Shown: positions 26,991 to 36,845, counted from the first letter of the stretch. The stretch: 64,000 nt of DNA from Sagittula sp. P11 (GCF_002814095.1 NZ_CP021913.1:4470501-4534500); one strand, 5' to 3'. Notes: a model not told the origin generated them from the sequence alone. A program made the numbers and translations.

Positions 26991-28250
26991 ATGACCCGAC
27001 TGATCCACACCTGCCTTGCCATGCTCGTGCTGGCCGCGCCCGCGCGCGCCGTCGAGATCTCGCTTTCCTGCGGGGTGATCGGCGGGCAGTACAACGTCTG
27101 CCAGGATTCGGTGGACCGATGGGAACGCCGCACCGGCCACACGGTGCGCATCGTGCCGACGCCGCAGGCCAGCAACGACCAGCTTGTCTTCTTCCGCGAA
27201 CGCCTGGCCCGCCCCGAAAGCGGCGAGGTGATCGACGTGGTGAAGATCGACACGATCTGGGTGAACTTCGTCGAGCAGTACCTCGTCGACCTGAGCGCCT
27301 ATTCGGAGGGCGCCGAGACGCAGCATTTCGCGGCCCTGGTGGAGAACGCCAGCTTCGAGGGGGAGCTGAAGGCCCTGCCGCTCTGGTCCGATGTGGGGCT
27401 GTTCTTCTACCGCAAGGACCTGCTTGAGAAACACGGCACCGCCGTGCCGCGCACATGGGACGAGATGGAGACGGTCGCGCGCCAGATCCAGGCAGCGGAG
27501 CGCGCCGAAGGCAACCGCATCTGGGGCTACATCTTCGACGGCGACGCGGGCGAAGGGCTGACCTGCAACGCGATGGAGTGGCTGGCAACCATGGGCGGGG
27601 CGCAGATCCTCGACGCGGAGGGGCGCGTGGCGGTGGACGATCCCGCCGCCATGGACACGCTGCGCCGCGTGAAGGGCTGGATCGGCGATATCGCTCCGCC
27701 GGAAGTGACGACGCTGAACAACGAGAGCGCACGCGAGATGTTCCAGGACGGCGGCGCGGTCTTCATGCGCAACTGGCCCTACGTCTGGGCGCTGGCGCAG
27801 GAGGACTGGAGCAAGGTGAAGGGCAAGGTCGGCGTGACCACCCTGCCCGGCGGCGCGGCGGGGTCCGGCGCGGGCACAAGCGGCGGCTGGTATCTCGGCG
27901 TGTCGCAGGACAGCGCACATCCGGAGATCGCCGCCGACCTCGTGCTGCACATGACCTCGAAGAACGAACAGCTTCAGCGCGCGCTCTTCAGCAGCGTGAA
28001 CCCGACGCGGCCGGAGCTGTATTCCAACCCTGATATCCGCAACATGTCGGACTTCTTCGGAGAGATCTTTGCGGCGCTGCAGACCGCCATCAACCGGCCC
28101 AACGCCGAGTTGCGCGGCAGCTACACCTTCGTGTCGGACCGCTGGTCGGAGACGGTGAACGCCTACCTCTCGGGCGAGGCGGAGGACCCGTCCACCCTCT
28201 TCGCACCTTTGCAGGAGCAGCTTGCCCGGCTGGAGCGGCGCGGCTGGTGA
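26991..28250 (+). CDS. Orphan ABC extracellular sugar-binding protein (family 1)
   Basis: 419 residues. The signal MTRLIHTCLAMLVLAAPARA is followed by a family-1 solute-binding fold like the trehalose/maltose-type (ThuE/AglE) proteins: DVVKIDTIWVNFVEQY, ALPLWSDVGLFFYRKDLLEK, GTSGGWYLGVS and the aromatic-rich NWPYVWALAQED. It would bind a sugar or oligosaccharide in the periplasm. No permease or ATPase gene lies nearby; instead it follows the caspase/FGE gene by 30 bases and likely shares its transcript, so it may work as a sensor rather than in uptake (inference). Confidence 0.85.
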   Translation: MTRLIHTCLAMLVLAAPARAVEISLSCGVIGGQYNVCQDSVDRWERRTGHTVRIVPTPQASNDQLVFFRERLARPESGEVIDVVKIDTIWVNFVEQYLVDLSAYSEGAETQHFAALVENASFEGELKALPLWSDVGLFFYRKDLLEKHGTAVPRTWDEMETVARQIQAAERAEGNRIWGYIFDGDAGEGLTCNAMEWLATMGGAQILDAEGRVAVDDPAAMDTLRRVKGWIGDIAPPEVTTLNNESAREMFQDGGAVFMRNWPYVWALAQEDWSKVKGKVGVTTLPGGAAGSGAGTSGGWYLGVSQDSAHPEIAADLVLHMTSKNEQLQRALFSSVNPTRPELYSNPDIRNMSDFFGEIFAALQTAINRPNAELRGSYTFVSDRWSETVNAYLSGEAEDPSTLFAPLQEQLARLERRGW

Positions 28251-28253
28251 GCC

Positions 28254-28832
28254 TCAGGCCTTGAGGCCGTCCACGAAGATGTCGAGCAGGCGCACCACCT
28301 GCGCGCGCCAGTCCGGCCCGGGTTCGCGCGCGTAACACAGCGCGTACATCGTCTGGAACAGGTCGTCGGCGGTGATGCCTTCGCGCAGGACGCCGGCCTG
28401 CTGGCCCTTGGCGATCAGGCCGTTGACCGATCCGGTGATGCGCGCCGAAAGCTCCGCGTAGGTCTTTTTAGCATCCTCGGTCATGACCATCGAGAGCGCG
28501 CCGAGCATTCCGCGCTTGGTCTCCACCATCGCGACGTTGGCGTGCAGCCAGCCGCGCAGCGCCGCCACCGGATCGTTGGTGCCGTCGAGCCCTTCGGCAA
28601 GGTCGGCCAGCTGCTCCATCTCGCGGCGGAAGACCGCGTGGAACAGTTCTTCCCGATTCGGAAAGTGGCGGTAGAGCGTGCCAATGCCCACGCCGGCACG
28701 GCGCGCCACGGCCTCCAGGCTGGCGTTGGGACCGCCCTGTCCCAGCACGTCCTTGGCCGCCTCGATCAGCAGATCGCGGTTGCGGGCCGCGTCCACGCGC
28801 GGTTTTCTCTTGCGCGTTTCACACAAGCGCAC
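28254..28832 (-). CDS. TetR-family transcriptional regulator
   Basis: 192 residues. I chose the GTG at 28832, which has AAGAGGAGAGC directly upstream; longer starts (28904, 28952) would add residues without TetR likeness and cross the promoter. The helix-turn-helix is at about residues 25-60 (NASLEAVARRAGVGIGTLYR HFPNREELF), and the rest is the all-helical ligand domain. It is divergent from the aldehyde oxidase operon, and a palindrome between them is the likely binding site. It converges with the sugar-binding protein, four bases between stops. Confidence 0.9.
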   Translation of the reverse strand: MRLCETRKRKPRVDAARNRDLLIEAAKDVLGQGGPNASLEAVARRAGVGIGTLYRHFPNREELFHAVFRREMEQLADLAEGLDGTNDPVAALRGWLHANVAMVETKRGMLGALSMVMTEDAKKTYAELSARITGSVNGLIAKGQQAGVLREGITADDLFQTMYALCYAREPGPDWRAQVVRLLDIFVDGLKA

Positions 28833-28841
28833 GCTCTCCTC

Positions 28842-28870
28842 TTGAAAAACGGAGGCACCCTCCGTATAAC
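28842..28870 (+). promoter_or_regulatory. Sigma-70-type promoter with a TetR-operator palindrome in its spacer
   Basis: TTGAAA (28842-28847), a 17-base spacer, then TATAAC (28865-28870) gives a near-consensus promoter reading toward the aldehyde oxidase genes; transcription would begin about 100 bases before the first ATG. The perfect inverted repeat ACGGAGG-CAC-CCTCCGT (28849-28865) fills the spacer almost exactly, the classic layout for repression by a TetR protein. It also lies just upstream of the regulator's own ribosome-binding site, suggesting autoregulation. Confidence 0.65.
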
Positions 28871-28976
28871 TATAGCACGGGACGGGCACGGTGCCCTCCC
28901 CCATACGGACTGTAGGGACTTCCTCGCCCGGGTGCGAGGGACCGGCTTTCATTAAATCATCAAAAAGGAGGGACGG

Positions 28977-29471
28977 ATGTCTTTCTCCATTTCGCTGACC
29001 CTGAACGGGGTCGCACGCGATGTCGCGCTGGACGATCCACGCGTCACGCTTCTCGACCTGCTGCGCGAACGGCTTGCGATGCCCGGCACCAAGAAAGGCT
29101 GCGACCGCGGTCAATGCGGTGCCTGCACGGTGCTTTTGAACGGAAAACGGGTGAATTCCTGCCTGACGCTGGCCGTCACGCTGGACGGCGCCGAGGTGAC
29201 GACAATCGAAGGGCTGGCGCAGGATGGCGCGCTGCATCCGGTGCAGGCGGCGTTTGTCGAACATGACGGGTTCCAGTGCGGTTATTGCACGCCGGGCCAG
29301 ATCATGAGCGCGGTAGGCCTGATCGCCGAGGGCGCGGCGGGCGACGATCCCGAACGCATCCGCGAAGGCATGAGCGGCAACATCTGCCGGTGCGCGGCCT
29401 ATCACGGCATCACGCTTGCGGTGCAGGACGCCACGCGCCGGATGTCCGCAAATCCGGAGGGCACCGCATGA
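28977..29471 (+). CDS. Molybdenum aldehyde oxidase, iron-sulfur subunit (PaoA-like)
   Basis: 164 residues with the two [2Fe-2S] centres of the xanthine oxidase family: plant-type GCDRGQCGAC plus Cys62 (Cys42, 47, 50, 62), then FQCGYCTPG and NICRC. It passes electrons from the molybdenum centre to FAD. E. coli PaoA has a Tat signal and is periplasmic; here the protein begins MSFSISLTLNG with none, so this enzyme should be cytoplasmic. Overlaps the FAD subunit gene by four bases (ATGA). Confidence 0.88.
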   Translation: MSFSISLTLNGVARDVALDDPRVTLLDLLRERLAMPGTKKGCDRGQCGACTVLLNGKRVNSCLTLAVTLDGAEVTTIEGLAQDGALHPVQAAFVEHDGFQCGYCTPGQIMSAVGLIAEGAAGDDPERIREGMSGNICRCAAYHGITLAVQDATRRMSANPEGTA

Positions 29472-30520
29472 AACGGTTCGATTTCGTTCAGCCCGCGTCG
29501 CTGTCGGAGGCGCTTGGCGCATGGAAGCCCGGCGCAGTCTGGCTGGGCGGCGGCACCAGCCTTGTGGACCTGATGAAGACCGGCGCGGCCAAGCCCGACA
29601 GGGTGATCGACATCACCCGCCTACCCGGCCTGCGCGGGATCGAGGTGCTGGCAGATGGCGCCACGCGCATCGGTGCGCTGGTCTCCAACGCCGATCTGGC
29701 GCGGGACGACGGCTTTGCGAAGCGTTTCCCCATGGTGGCGGAGGCGCTGCTGTCCGGCGCGTCGGGGCAGTTGCGCAACGCCGCGACGGTGGCGGGCAAC
29801 CTGATGCAGCACACCCGCTGCGCCTATTTCCAGGACCCGAACGCCGCCTGCAACCGGCGGCAGGCCGGGTCGGGCTGCGATGCGAAGGACGGCCTGAACG
29901 AAGGCCACGCGGTGCTGGGCTGGTCGGAGGGCTGCATCGCCACCCATCCGTCCGACTTCTGCGTGCCGCTGGTGGCCCTTGGCGCGGTGGTGGAGACCGA
30001 GGGACCGAACGGCACCTCCGAGATGCCACTGGCTGATTTCCTGCGCCTCCCCGGTGACACGCCGGAGCGGACCACCGCCCTCGGTCCCGACGAACTGGTG
30101 ACCGGCCTGCGGCTGCCCGCCGGGGCGGAGGCGTTTGCCGCCCATGCCCGCTATCTCAAGGTGCGGGACCGGACGTCCTTTGCCTTTGCGCTGACCTCTG
30201 CCGCGGCCGCGCTGCGGATGGAGGGCGGCGCGATCGCCGAGGCGCGGCTGGCACTTGGCGCCGTGGCGGCCCGCCCGTGGCGCGTGGCAGAGGCCGAGGC
30301 GATGCTGGCCGGACAGACGCCGGATGCGGCGCTCTTCGACCGGGCGGCCAGCGCCGCGATGGCCGGTGCCGCGCCGTCCGGCGACAACGGCTGGAAGATC
30401 GACCTCGCCATCCGCACCGCCGCGCGGGCTCTGGCCCTTGCGGCAGAGGGCACGCCGGACCGTGTGCCCGCCCTGCCCGCTTCACCCTTCGGACCGACCA
30501 AGGAGGCTCAACATGCCTGA
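29468..30520 (+). CDS. Molybdenum aldehyde oxidase, FAD and [4Fe-4S] subunit (PaoB-like)
   Basis: 350 residues. The FAD motifs are LGGGTSLVDLMK and QLRNAATVAGNL. The telling part is an insert with Cys118, Cys128, Cys137 and Cys156 (RCAYFQDPNAAC, SGCDAKDG, HAVLG, GCIATHPSD): it matches the [4Fe-4S]-binding insert of E. coli PaoB (YagS), which most xanthine-dehydrogenase FAD subunits lack. It transfers electrons from the molybdenum subunit to the final acceptor. The upstream ATG overlaps the small subunit stop; eight bases overlap with the next gene. Confidence 0.88.
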   Translation: MKRFDFVQPASLSEALGAWKPGAVWLGGGTSLVDLMKTGAAKPDRVIDITRLPGLRGIEVLADGATRIGALVSNADLARDDGFAKRFPMVAEALLSGASGQLRNAATVAGNLMQHTRCAYFQDPNAACNRRQAGSGCDAKDGLNEGHAVLGWSEGCIATHPSDFCVPLVALGAVVETEGPNGTSEMPLADFLRLPGDTPERTTALGPDELVTGLRLPAGAEAFAAHARYLKVRDRTSFAFALTSAAAALRMEGGAIAEARLALGAVAARPWRVAEAEAMLAGQTPDAALFDRAASAAMAGAAPSGDNGWKIDLAIRTAARALALAAEGTPDRVPALPASPFGPTKEAQHA

Positions 30521-32765
30521 CACCCTTTCCCCACAGGTCCGTTTCGGATCGAACTCCGGCCAGCCCGTCACCCGGCGGGACGGCATCGCAAAGGTCACGG
30601 GCACCGCGACCTTTGCCGCCGACAACATGCGCGACGGCCTGCTGCACGCGGTCTATGTTCCCGCCACCATCGCGCGGGGGCGTGTCGCGTCGCTGGATGT
30701 CGCGGCGGCAGAGGCGCACCCGGGCGTGATCCGGGTCTACACCCCGGCCAACCGCCCGGCCCTGCAGGGCGACCCGGACGACAAGCCGACCATGTTCTCC
30801 ATGCGCATCGAGGCGCTGAAGGACGACACCGTGCGTTACGCAGGCCAACCCATCGCGCTGGTCGTGGCCGAGACGCTGGAGGCCGCGACGGAAGGCGTGC
30901 GCCTCCTGGCCCCGCGTTACGAGATGGAGTCACCGCGCGTCTCGCTCGCCGACGAACCGGCGCTGAAGGTCGAGGGCGCGGGCTTCGGCAGCCCGGGGGA
31001 CACCACGCGCGGCGATCCGGAGGCAGGCCATGCCGCCGCCCTGAACGCCGTCGACGTCACCTACACGACGCCCGCGCAGTATCACAACGCGATGGAGATG
31101 CATGCCGTCGTGGCGGAGTGGGAGGGCGACCGGCTGACGCTCGACCTGCCGAGCCAGGCGCTGATGCTGACCTGCGAGGCCTACGCGTATTACTTCGGCA
31201 TCCCGACAGAGAACGTGACCCTGCGCAGCCCCTATCTCGGCGGCGGCTTCGGGTCGAAGGCCTTCACCACCGGGCCGCAGCTTCTGGCGATCCTCGCGGC
31301 GCGGGACATCGGGCGGCCGGTCAAGCTGATGCTGACGCGCAACCAGATGTTCGGTCCGGTGGGCCATCGCGGTGCGACCCTGCAACGGCTGCGCGTTGGC
31401 ACGGATGCGGAGGGCGCGCTGACGGTGATCGACCACGAGGGCGTCTCGGCGGTGTCGAGCTTTGACGTCTTCGTGGAACCCGCGCCGAATGCGACGCAGG
31501 GCCTTTACGCCGCAGGCGCGCTGCGGTCGCGGCACCGGATGGCGCGGCTGGATATCGGCACGCCGGGTCCGATGCGGGCCCCGGGCGAGGCCTCGGGGGC
31601 CGCCGCGCTGGAGGGTGCGCTGGACGAGATGGCGGAGGCCTTGGGCATGGACCCGCTGGCCTTCCGCCTGAAGAACTACGCGGAAACGGAGCCCGGCACC
31701 GGGCGGCCTTATTCGTCGAAGGCGCTGCGCGAGTGCTACGAACAGGGCGCGGCGCGCTTCGGCTGGGCCGACCGGCCGCTTCAGCCGCGCATGATGCGGG
31801 ACAGCGACGGGATGCTGACCGGCTGGGGCATGGGCACGGCGCTGTTCGGCTGCCCGATGTTCGCCGCCGACGCCCGCGCCACCCTGCGCGCCGACGGCAG
31901 CGCACTGGTGGAGACCTCTGCCGCCGACATGGGCCAAGGCGCCTGGACCGCGCTGGCGCAGATCGCGGCGGACAGCCTTGGCCTGCCGCTCGACCGGGTG
32001 GAGTTCCGGGCCGGGCATTCCGCCCTGCCAAGCGGCGGGGTCGCGGGCGGCTCCGGCCACACGGCGACGGCGGGCGGCGCGCTGCATGCGGCGGGCGGCG
32101 ACGTGCTGCGGCAGCTGGGCGAGATCGCCAGCGCCGACCCGGACTCGCCGCTTTTCGGGGCGGGCAATGCCGGTTTCGTGGCGCGGGACGGCAGGCTTTA
32201 CGTGGACGGCGACGACAGCCGCAGCGACAGCTTTGCCGATATCTTCGCGCGCAACGGCAGCGCCGAAGTGACAGGCGAAGGCAGCGCCTCGCGCGCGGCG
32301 GAACATGCAGAGCGGTTCGCGATGTATTCCCACGGCGCGGTCTTTGCGGAGGTCAAGGTCGACCCCTCGCTGGGACAGGTACGGGTGACCCGCATGGTGG
32401 GCGCCTTTGCCGCCGGGCGGATCATCAACCCGAAACTGGCCGAAAGCCAGCTTATGGGCGGGATGATCTGGGGGCTGTCCTTTGCGCTGCACGAAGCGGC
32501 GAAACAGGACCCCCGGCGCGGCCATATCGTCAATGCCGACTTCGGCAGCTACCACGTGCCGGTCAATGCCGACGTGCAGGGGCTGGAGGTCATCACGGTG
32601 CACGAGGAAGACCCCTTCGTGAACCCGCTGGGCATCAAGGGCGTGGGCGAGATCGGCATCACCGGCACGGTGGGCGCCATCGGCAACGCCATACGGCACG
32701 CGACCGGGCGGCGCATCCGGTCCTACCCGATCCGGGTCCGGGACCTTGTCGGCGCGGGCGACTGA
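30513..32765 (+). CDS. Molybdenum aldehyde oxidase, molybdopterin subunit (PaoC-like)
   Basis: 750 residues, the catalytic subunit that oxidises an aldehyde or aromatic heterocycle with water as oxygen donor. Family motifs are PYLGGGFGSKAF, ARDIGRPVKLMLTRNQ, and near the C-terminus GIKGVGEIG, where Glu713 is the catalytic base. AGGAGG sits seven bases upstream of the ATG. Together with the two preceding genes it makes the S-M-L order of PaoABC. A maturation gene of the PaoD/XdhC type is not present next to it. Substrate unknown; aldehyde oxidation inferred from PaoC likeness. Confidence 0.88.
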   Translation: MPDTLSPQVRFGSNSGQPVTRRDGIAKVTGTATFAADNMRDGLLHAVYVPATIARGRVASLDVAAAEAHPGVIRVYTPANRPALQGDPDDKPTMFSMRIEALKDDTVRYAGQPIALVVAETLEAATEGVRLLAPRYEMESPRVSLADEPALKVEGAGFGSPGDTTRGDPEAGHAAALNAVDVTYTTPAQYHNAMEMHAVVAEWEGDRLTLDLPSQALMLTCEAYAYYFGIPTENVTLRSPYLGGGFGSKAFTTGPQLLAILAARDIGRPVKLMLTRNQMFGPVGHRGATLQRLRVGTDAEGALTVIDHEGVSAVSSFDVFVEPAPNATQGLYAAGALRSRHRMARLDIGTPGPMRAPGEASGAAALEGALDEMAEALGMDPLAFRLKNYAETEPGTGRPYSSKALRECYEQGAARFGWADRPLQPRMMRDSDGMLTGWGMGTALFGCPMFAADARATLRADGSALVETSAADMGQGAWTALAQIAADSLGLPLDRVEFRAGHSALPSGGVAGGSGHTATAGGALHAAGGDVLRQLGEIASADPDSPLFGAGNAGFVARDGRLYVDGDDSRSDSFADIFARNGSAEVTGEGSASRAAEHAERFAMYSHGAVFAEVKVDPSLGQVRVTRMVGAFAAGRIINPKLAESQLMGGMIWGLSFALHEAAKQDPRRGHIVNADFGSYHVPVNADVQGLEVITVHEEDPFVNPLGIKGVGEIGITGTVGAIGNAIRHATGRRIRSYPIRVRDLVGAGD

Positions 32766-32787
32766 TCCCGTCCTTCGACAGCAAAGA

Positions 32788-32813
32788 AAAAGGGCCCCCA
32801 CCGGGGCCCTTTT
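32788..32813 (+). terminator. Rho-independent terminator after the aldehyde oxidase operon
   Basis: An 11-base-pair stem (AAAAGGGCCCC with GGGGCCCTTTT), loop CACC, 22 bases after the last stop. A-rich flanking on the left also gives a U run on the other strand, so it may work in both directions. Confidence 0.85.
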
Positions 32814-32985
32814 GAGTTTCGCGAACAAGGCTCGATGTTTCACCGCCCGAGTGTTTTCTGCCTGTGTCCTTGTTCACGCTCAGGGCCAGCGCACCGGCCC
32901 CAGAAAAGGATGGCTTCAGTCCCATCCACAACCGGCGCGCCACAGGGACATGCGACGCGCCACCCCCCACTCGGGGTAGCGTCGG

Positions 32986-33014
32986 GCCCGGGCAGCGGCA
33001 GGAGCCGCCCGGGC
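32986..33014 (-). terminator. Possible hairpin terminator after nrdJ
   Basis: GCCCGGGC arms (32986-32993 and 33007-33014) with a 13-base loop, starting eight bases past the nrdJ stop on the minus strand. No U run follows, so termination is uncertain; the bidirectional hairpin further on may help. Confidence 0.35.
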
Positions 33015-33021
33015 CGTCCGA

Positions 33022-36000
33022 TCAGCTGCAGCCGCTCGTGGAGCCGCAGGTGTTGCACTTCATGCAGGTGCCGTTGCGGACCAGCGTGTAGTTGCCGCAT
33101 TCGCCGCAGGCTTCGCCTTCGTAGCCCTGCATCCGGGCCTTCGTGCGCTCGTCCATCGACATGGCACCGGAGGCCACGGCAATGGTCGAGGTCGCCGCTG
33201 CGGATGCCTTCGAGGTTTCCGGCACCAGCGTGCTGAGCGTCGCCACCGGATCGGTGCCCGTCGCCTTTGCCACGCCGCCCTGCAGGACAACCAGTTCCTG
33301 CGGAAGACGCTTGCGCAGGTAGCCGGTGGAGCTGATCTGCTTCAGCACCTCGAGGCTGCGCGACGCGGCGGTTTCCGACAGTTCCTTGACGTTGGCCACG
33401 CCTTCCTCGGCGCCCCGGCCCAGATCGTCGAAGGCGGCGCCTTCGGGCTTCACATGGGCAAGGTCGGTGCGGTCGAGGTAGGAGACCGCCAGTTCGCGGA
33501 AGATGTAGTCGAGGATCGAGGTCGCGTTCTTGATCGAGTCGTTGCCCTGCACCATGCCCGCCGGTTCGAACTTGGTGAAGGTGAAGGCGTCGACGAACTC
33601 CTCCAGCGGCACGCCGTACTGGAGACCCACGGACACGGCGATGGCGAAGTTGTTCATCATCGCGCGGAAGCCCGCGCCTTCCTTGTGCATGTCGATGAAG
33701 ATCTCGCCCAGGGAGCCGTCCTGGTATTCGCCGGTGCGCAGGTAGACCTTGTGACCGCCGACGATGGCCTTCTGGGTGTAGCCCTTGCGGCGCTCGGGCA
33801 TCTTCGTCCGTTCGGACTTGATGATCTCCTTCACCACGATCTTCTCGACGATCTTTTCGGCCAGCACCTGCGCCTTTTCGTGAGGCGTGCCGGTTTCCAT
33901 GATCTCGGCGGCGTCCTCGTCGTCCTCGACCAGCGCGGAGGCCAGCGGCTGCGACAGCTTGGAGCCGTCACGGTAGAGCGCGTTGGCCTTCGTGCCCAGC
34001 GACCAGGACAGCTCGTAAGCCTTCTGGCAGTCCTCGATCGACGCCGTGTTCGGCATGTTGATCGTCTTCGAGATCGCGCCCGAGATGAACGACTGGGCCG
34101 CCGCCATCATGCGGATGTGCGCCTCGACCGACAGGTAACGCTTGCCCTTCTTGCCGCAGGCGTTGGCACAGTCGAAGACCGAGTAGTGCTCTTCCTTCAG
34201 GTGCGGCGCGCCTTCCAGCGTCATCGTCCCGCAGACGTGGTCGTTGGCCGCGTCGATCTCGGCCTTCTTGAAGCCCAGGTGACGGAGCATGTCGAAGGTC
34301 GGGTCGTTCAGCTTGGCCTGCGGGATGCCCAGCACGTCGGTGCAGAAGGCCTCGCCCAGGGTCCACTGGTTGAAGACGAAGCGGATGTCGAAGGCGGTGG
34401 CAAGGGCTGCCTCGACCTTCTCGATCTGCGCTGGGCCGAAGCCGTGGCCGATCAGCGCGGTGTGGTTCACGCCCGGGGCGTTGCCCAGCGTCTGGTGACC
34501 CACGGCGTATCCGATGATCTCCTCGATCTGCGCAGAGCCGTAGCCCAGCTTGGCCAGAGCCGCCGGAACGGAGCGGTTGATGATCTTGAAGTAGCCGCCG
34601 CCCGCGAGCTTCTTGAACTTCACCAGCGCGAAGTCCGGTTCGATCCCGGTGGTGTCGCAGTCCATGACCAGGCCGATGGTGCCGGTCGGCGCGATGACGG
34701 AGACCTGCGCGTTGCGGTAGCCGTGACGCTCGCCCAGTTTCAGCGCCTCGTCCCAGGAGGCCATGGCCAGTTCCACCAGCGTGGCGTCCGGGCAGTTCTT
34801 GTGGTCGAGCGCGACCGGCTTCACCGCCAGCTTTTCGTAGCCGGTGGTCTTGCCCCATGCCGCGTTGCGGTGGTTGCGGATGACCTTCAGCATGTGCTTG
34901 GCGTTGCGCTCGTAACCCGAGAACGCGCCCAGCTCGCCCGCCATCTCGGCGGAGGTGGCGTAGGACACGCCGGTCATGATCGCGGTCAGCGCACCGCAGA
35001 GCGCGCGGCCTTCGTCGGAGTCGTACCCGAAGCCCATGTTCATCAGCAGGCCGCCGATGTTGGCATAGCCGAGGCCCAGCGTCCGGAAGTCATAGGAGAG
35101 CTGCGCGATCTCCTTCGACGGGAACTGCGCCATGGTGACGGAGATTTCCAGCGTCAGCGTCCACAGACGGGTGGCGTGCATGTAGTCCTCGGACTGGAAC
35201 ACGCCGTCCTTGAGGAAGGTCAGCAGGTTCATGGACGCGAGGTTGCAGGCCGTGTCGTCGAGGAACATGTACTCGGAGCACGGGTTGGAGCCGCGGATCT
35301 CGCCGTCTTCCGGGCAGGTGTGCCAGGCGTTGACGGTGTCGTGGAACTGGATGCCCGGGTCGGCACAGGCCCATGCGGCGTGGCCGATCTGTTCCCACAG
35401 CTCCTTGGCGGACACGGTGCGCGCCACCTTGCCGTCGGTGCGGCGGATGAGCTCCCACGGCTTGTCCTCGCGGACGGCCTTCAGGAAGGCGTCGGTCACG
35501 CGGATCGAGTTGTTGGAGTTCTGGCCCGACACGGAGGCATAGGCCTCGCTGTCCCAGTCGGTGTCGTAGGTCGGGAACTCGATGGAGGCATAGCCCTGGC
35601 GTGCGTAGTCCAGCACGCGCTTGATGTAGGTCTCCGGGATCATCGCCTGCTTGGCGGCGCGGACGGCCTTCTTCAGCGCGGTGTTGGCGGTGGGCTCATA
35701 GGCGTCGGCCTCGGCTCCGTCCCATGCGCGGATCGCCTCGAAGATGCCGTTCAGCATCTTTTCGTGCATCTTGGAGCCGGCGACGATGGACGCCACCTTC
35801 TGCTCTTCCTTCACCTTCCAGTTGATGAAGTCCTCGATGTCGGGGTGGTCGGCGTCGCAGATCACCATCTTGGCGGCGCGGCGGGTGGTGCCGCCGGACT
35901 TGATGGCCCCGGCTGCGCGGTCCCCGATCTTGAGGAACCCCATCAGGCCGGAGGACTTGCCTCCGCCTGACAGGGCCTCGCCTTCGGCACGCAGGGAGGA

Positions 36001-36684
36001 GAAGTTCGTGCCTGTGCCGGATCCGTATTTGAAAAGCCGCGCCTCACGGACCCACAGGTCCATGATGCCGCCTTCGCTCACCAGATCATCGGAAACCGAC
36101 TGGATGAAGCAGGCGTGCGGCTGCGGATGCTCATAAGCCGACTTCGATTTGACGAGTTTGCCGGTTTTGTAATCGACGTAGTAATGGCCCTGGCCCGGAC
36201 CGTCGATGCCATAGGCCCAATGCAACCCTGTGTTGAACCACTGCGGGCTGTTCGGCGCGGCAACCTGAGTCGCCAGCATGTAGCGCATTTCATCGTAATA
36301 GGCGCGGGCGTCTTCCTCGGTGGTGAAGTAGCCGCCCTTCCAGCCCCAGTAGGCCCATGCGCCTGCAAGCCGGTCAAAGACCTGTCGGGCGGAGGTTTCG
36401 CCGGTGCGCTTGGTGTCCTTCGCGGCGGGTTCGGAGCGCCACAGGAATTCCGGCACGCCCTCTTCCTCGACCTTCTTCAGTTCGACGGGCACGCCTGCCT
36501 TGCGGAAGTATTTCTGCGCGATGACGTCGGACGCAACTTGGCTCCACTTGGCGGGAACTTCGAGGCTGTCGTGCCGGAACACCACGGTGCCGTCCGGGTT
36601 GCGGATTTCCGAACTGGTGGTGACGAAGGGCACCTCGGCGTAAGCGTCCTGTCCTGCCTTCGTGTATTTTCTTTCGATCTTCAT
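33022..36684 (-). CDS. nrdJ: Vitamin B12-dependent ribonucleoside-diphosphate reductase (class II)
   Basis: 1220 residues, start MKIERKYTK; reduces ribonucleotides to deoxyribonucleotides with adenosylcobalamin as radical source, oxygen-independent. Recognisable parts are [30 protein letters not shown], the active-site HACFIQS and [37 protein letters not shown], and a C-terminal [18 protein letters not shown] tail with CNTC for re-reduction by thioredoxin. Two NrdR-type boxes and a DnaA box lie upstream. I see no B12 riboswitch in the 608-base gap upstream. Confidence 0.95.
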   Translation of the reverse strand: MKIERKYTKAGQDAYAEVPFVTTSSEIRNPDGTVVFRHDSLEVPAKWSQVASDVIAQKYFRKAGVPVELKKVEEEGVPEFLWRSEPAAKDTKRTGETSARQVFDRLAGAWAYWGWKGGYFTTEEDARAYYDEMRYMLATQVAAPNSPQWFNTGLHWAYGIDGPGQGHYYVDYKTGKLVKSKSAYEHPQPHACFIQSVSDDLVSEGGIMDLWVREARLFKYGSGTGTNFSSLRAEGEALSGGGKSSGLMGFLKIGDRAAGAIKSGGTTRRAAKMVICDADHPDIEDFINWKVKEEQKVASIVAGSKMHEKMLNGIFEAIRAWDGAEADAYEPTANTALKKAVRAAKQAMIPETYIKRVLDYARQGYASIEFPTYDTDWDSEAYASVSGQNSNNSIRVTDAFLKAVREDKPWELIRRTDGKVARTVSAKELWEQIGHAAWACADPGIQFHDTVNAWHTCPEDGEIRGSNPCSEYMFLDDTACNLASMNLLTFLKDGVFQSEDYMHATRLWTLTLEISVTMAQFPSKEIAQLSYDFRTLGLGYANIGGLLMNMGFGYDSDEGRALCGALTAIMTGVSYATSAEMAGELGAFSGYERNAKHMLKVIRNHRNAAWGKTTGYEKLAVKPVALDHKNCPDATLVELAMASWDEALKLGERHGYRNAQVSVIAPTGTIGLVMDCDTTGIEPDFALVKFKKLAGGGYFKIINRSVPAALAKLGYGSAQIEEIIGYAVGHQTLGNAPGVNHTALIGHGFGPAQIEKVEAALATAFDIRFVFNQWTLGEAFCTDVLGIPQAKLNDPTFDMLRHLGFKKAEIDAANDHVCGTMTLEGAPHLKEEHYSVFDCANACGKKGKRYLSVEAHIRMMAAAQSFISGAISKTINMPNTASIEDCQKAYELSWSLGTKANALYRDGSKLSQPLASALVEDDEDAAEIMETGTPHEKAQVLAEKIVEKIVVKEIIKSERTKMPERRKGYTQKAIVGGHKVYLRTGEYQDGSLGEIFIDMHKEGAGFRAMMNNFAIAVSVGLQYGVPLEEFVDAFTFTKFEPAGMVQGNDSIKNATSILDYIFRELAVSYLDRTDLAHVKPEGAAFDDLGRGAEEGVANVKELSETAASRSLEVLKQISSTGYLRKRLPQELVVLQGGVAKATGTDPVATLSTLVPETSKASAAATSTIAVASGAMSMDERTKARMQGYEGEACGECGNYTLVRNGTCMKCNTCGSTSGCS

Positions 36685-36829
36685 CGTGTTCTGCCCCGTC
36701 GCAAAGTCCTGGTCCCGAGCCGTCACGACAGGGCAACAGGGGTAAAAGAGCCGCCTCGTGCAGAGCGCACGTTTCCGGGGTGTCCCCCCCATCAGGCTGT
36801 ATGGCTGTTCTGTCCCTGAGCCGCCCCGA

Positions 36830-36845
36830 CCACTATATCTTGTGG
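36830..36845 (-). promoter_or_regulatory. NrdR box 1 upstream of nrdJ
   Basis: CCACTATATCTTGTGG matches 13 of 16 positions of the published NrdR box consensus acaCwAtATaTwGtgt and is an imperfect palindrome. It lies 146 bases before the nrdJ start. A minus-strand promoter candidate, TTGACG (36895-36890), 17 bases, TCATTT (36872-36867), would place the box just downstream of the start point, consistent with repression. Confidence 0.65.

Noticed and set aside
18776-28250. Type VI secretion regulatory cluster (PpkA-type kinase)
   Set aside because: No TssB, TssC, VgrG, Hcp or ClpV gene in the window.
33454-35970. Long plus-strand frame opposite nrdJ
   Set aside because: Val/Arg/His/Gly-rich shadow of a well-identified gene.
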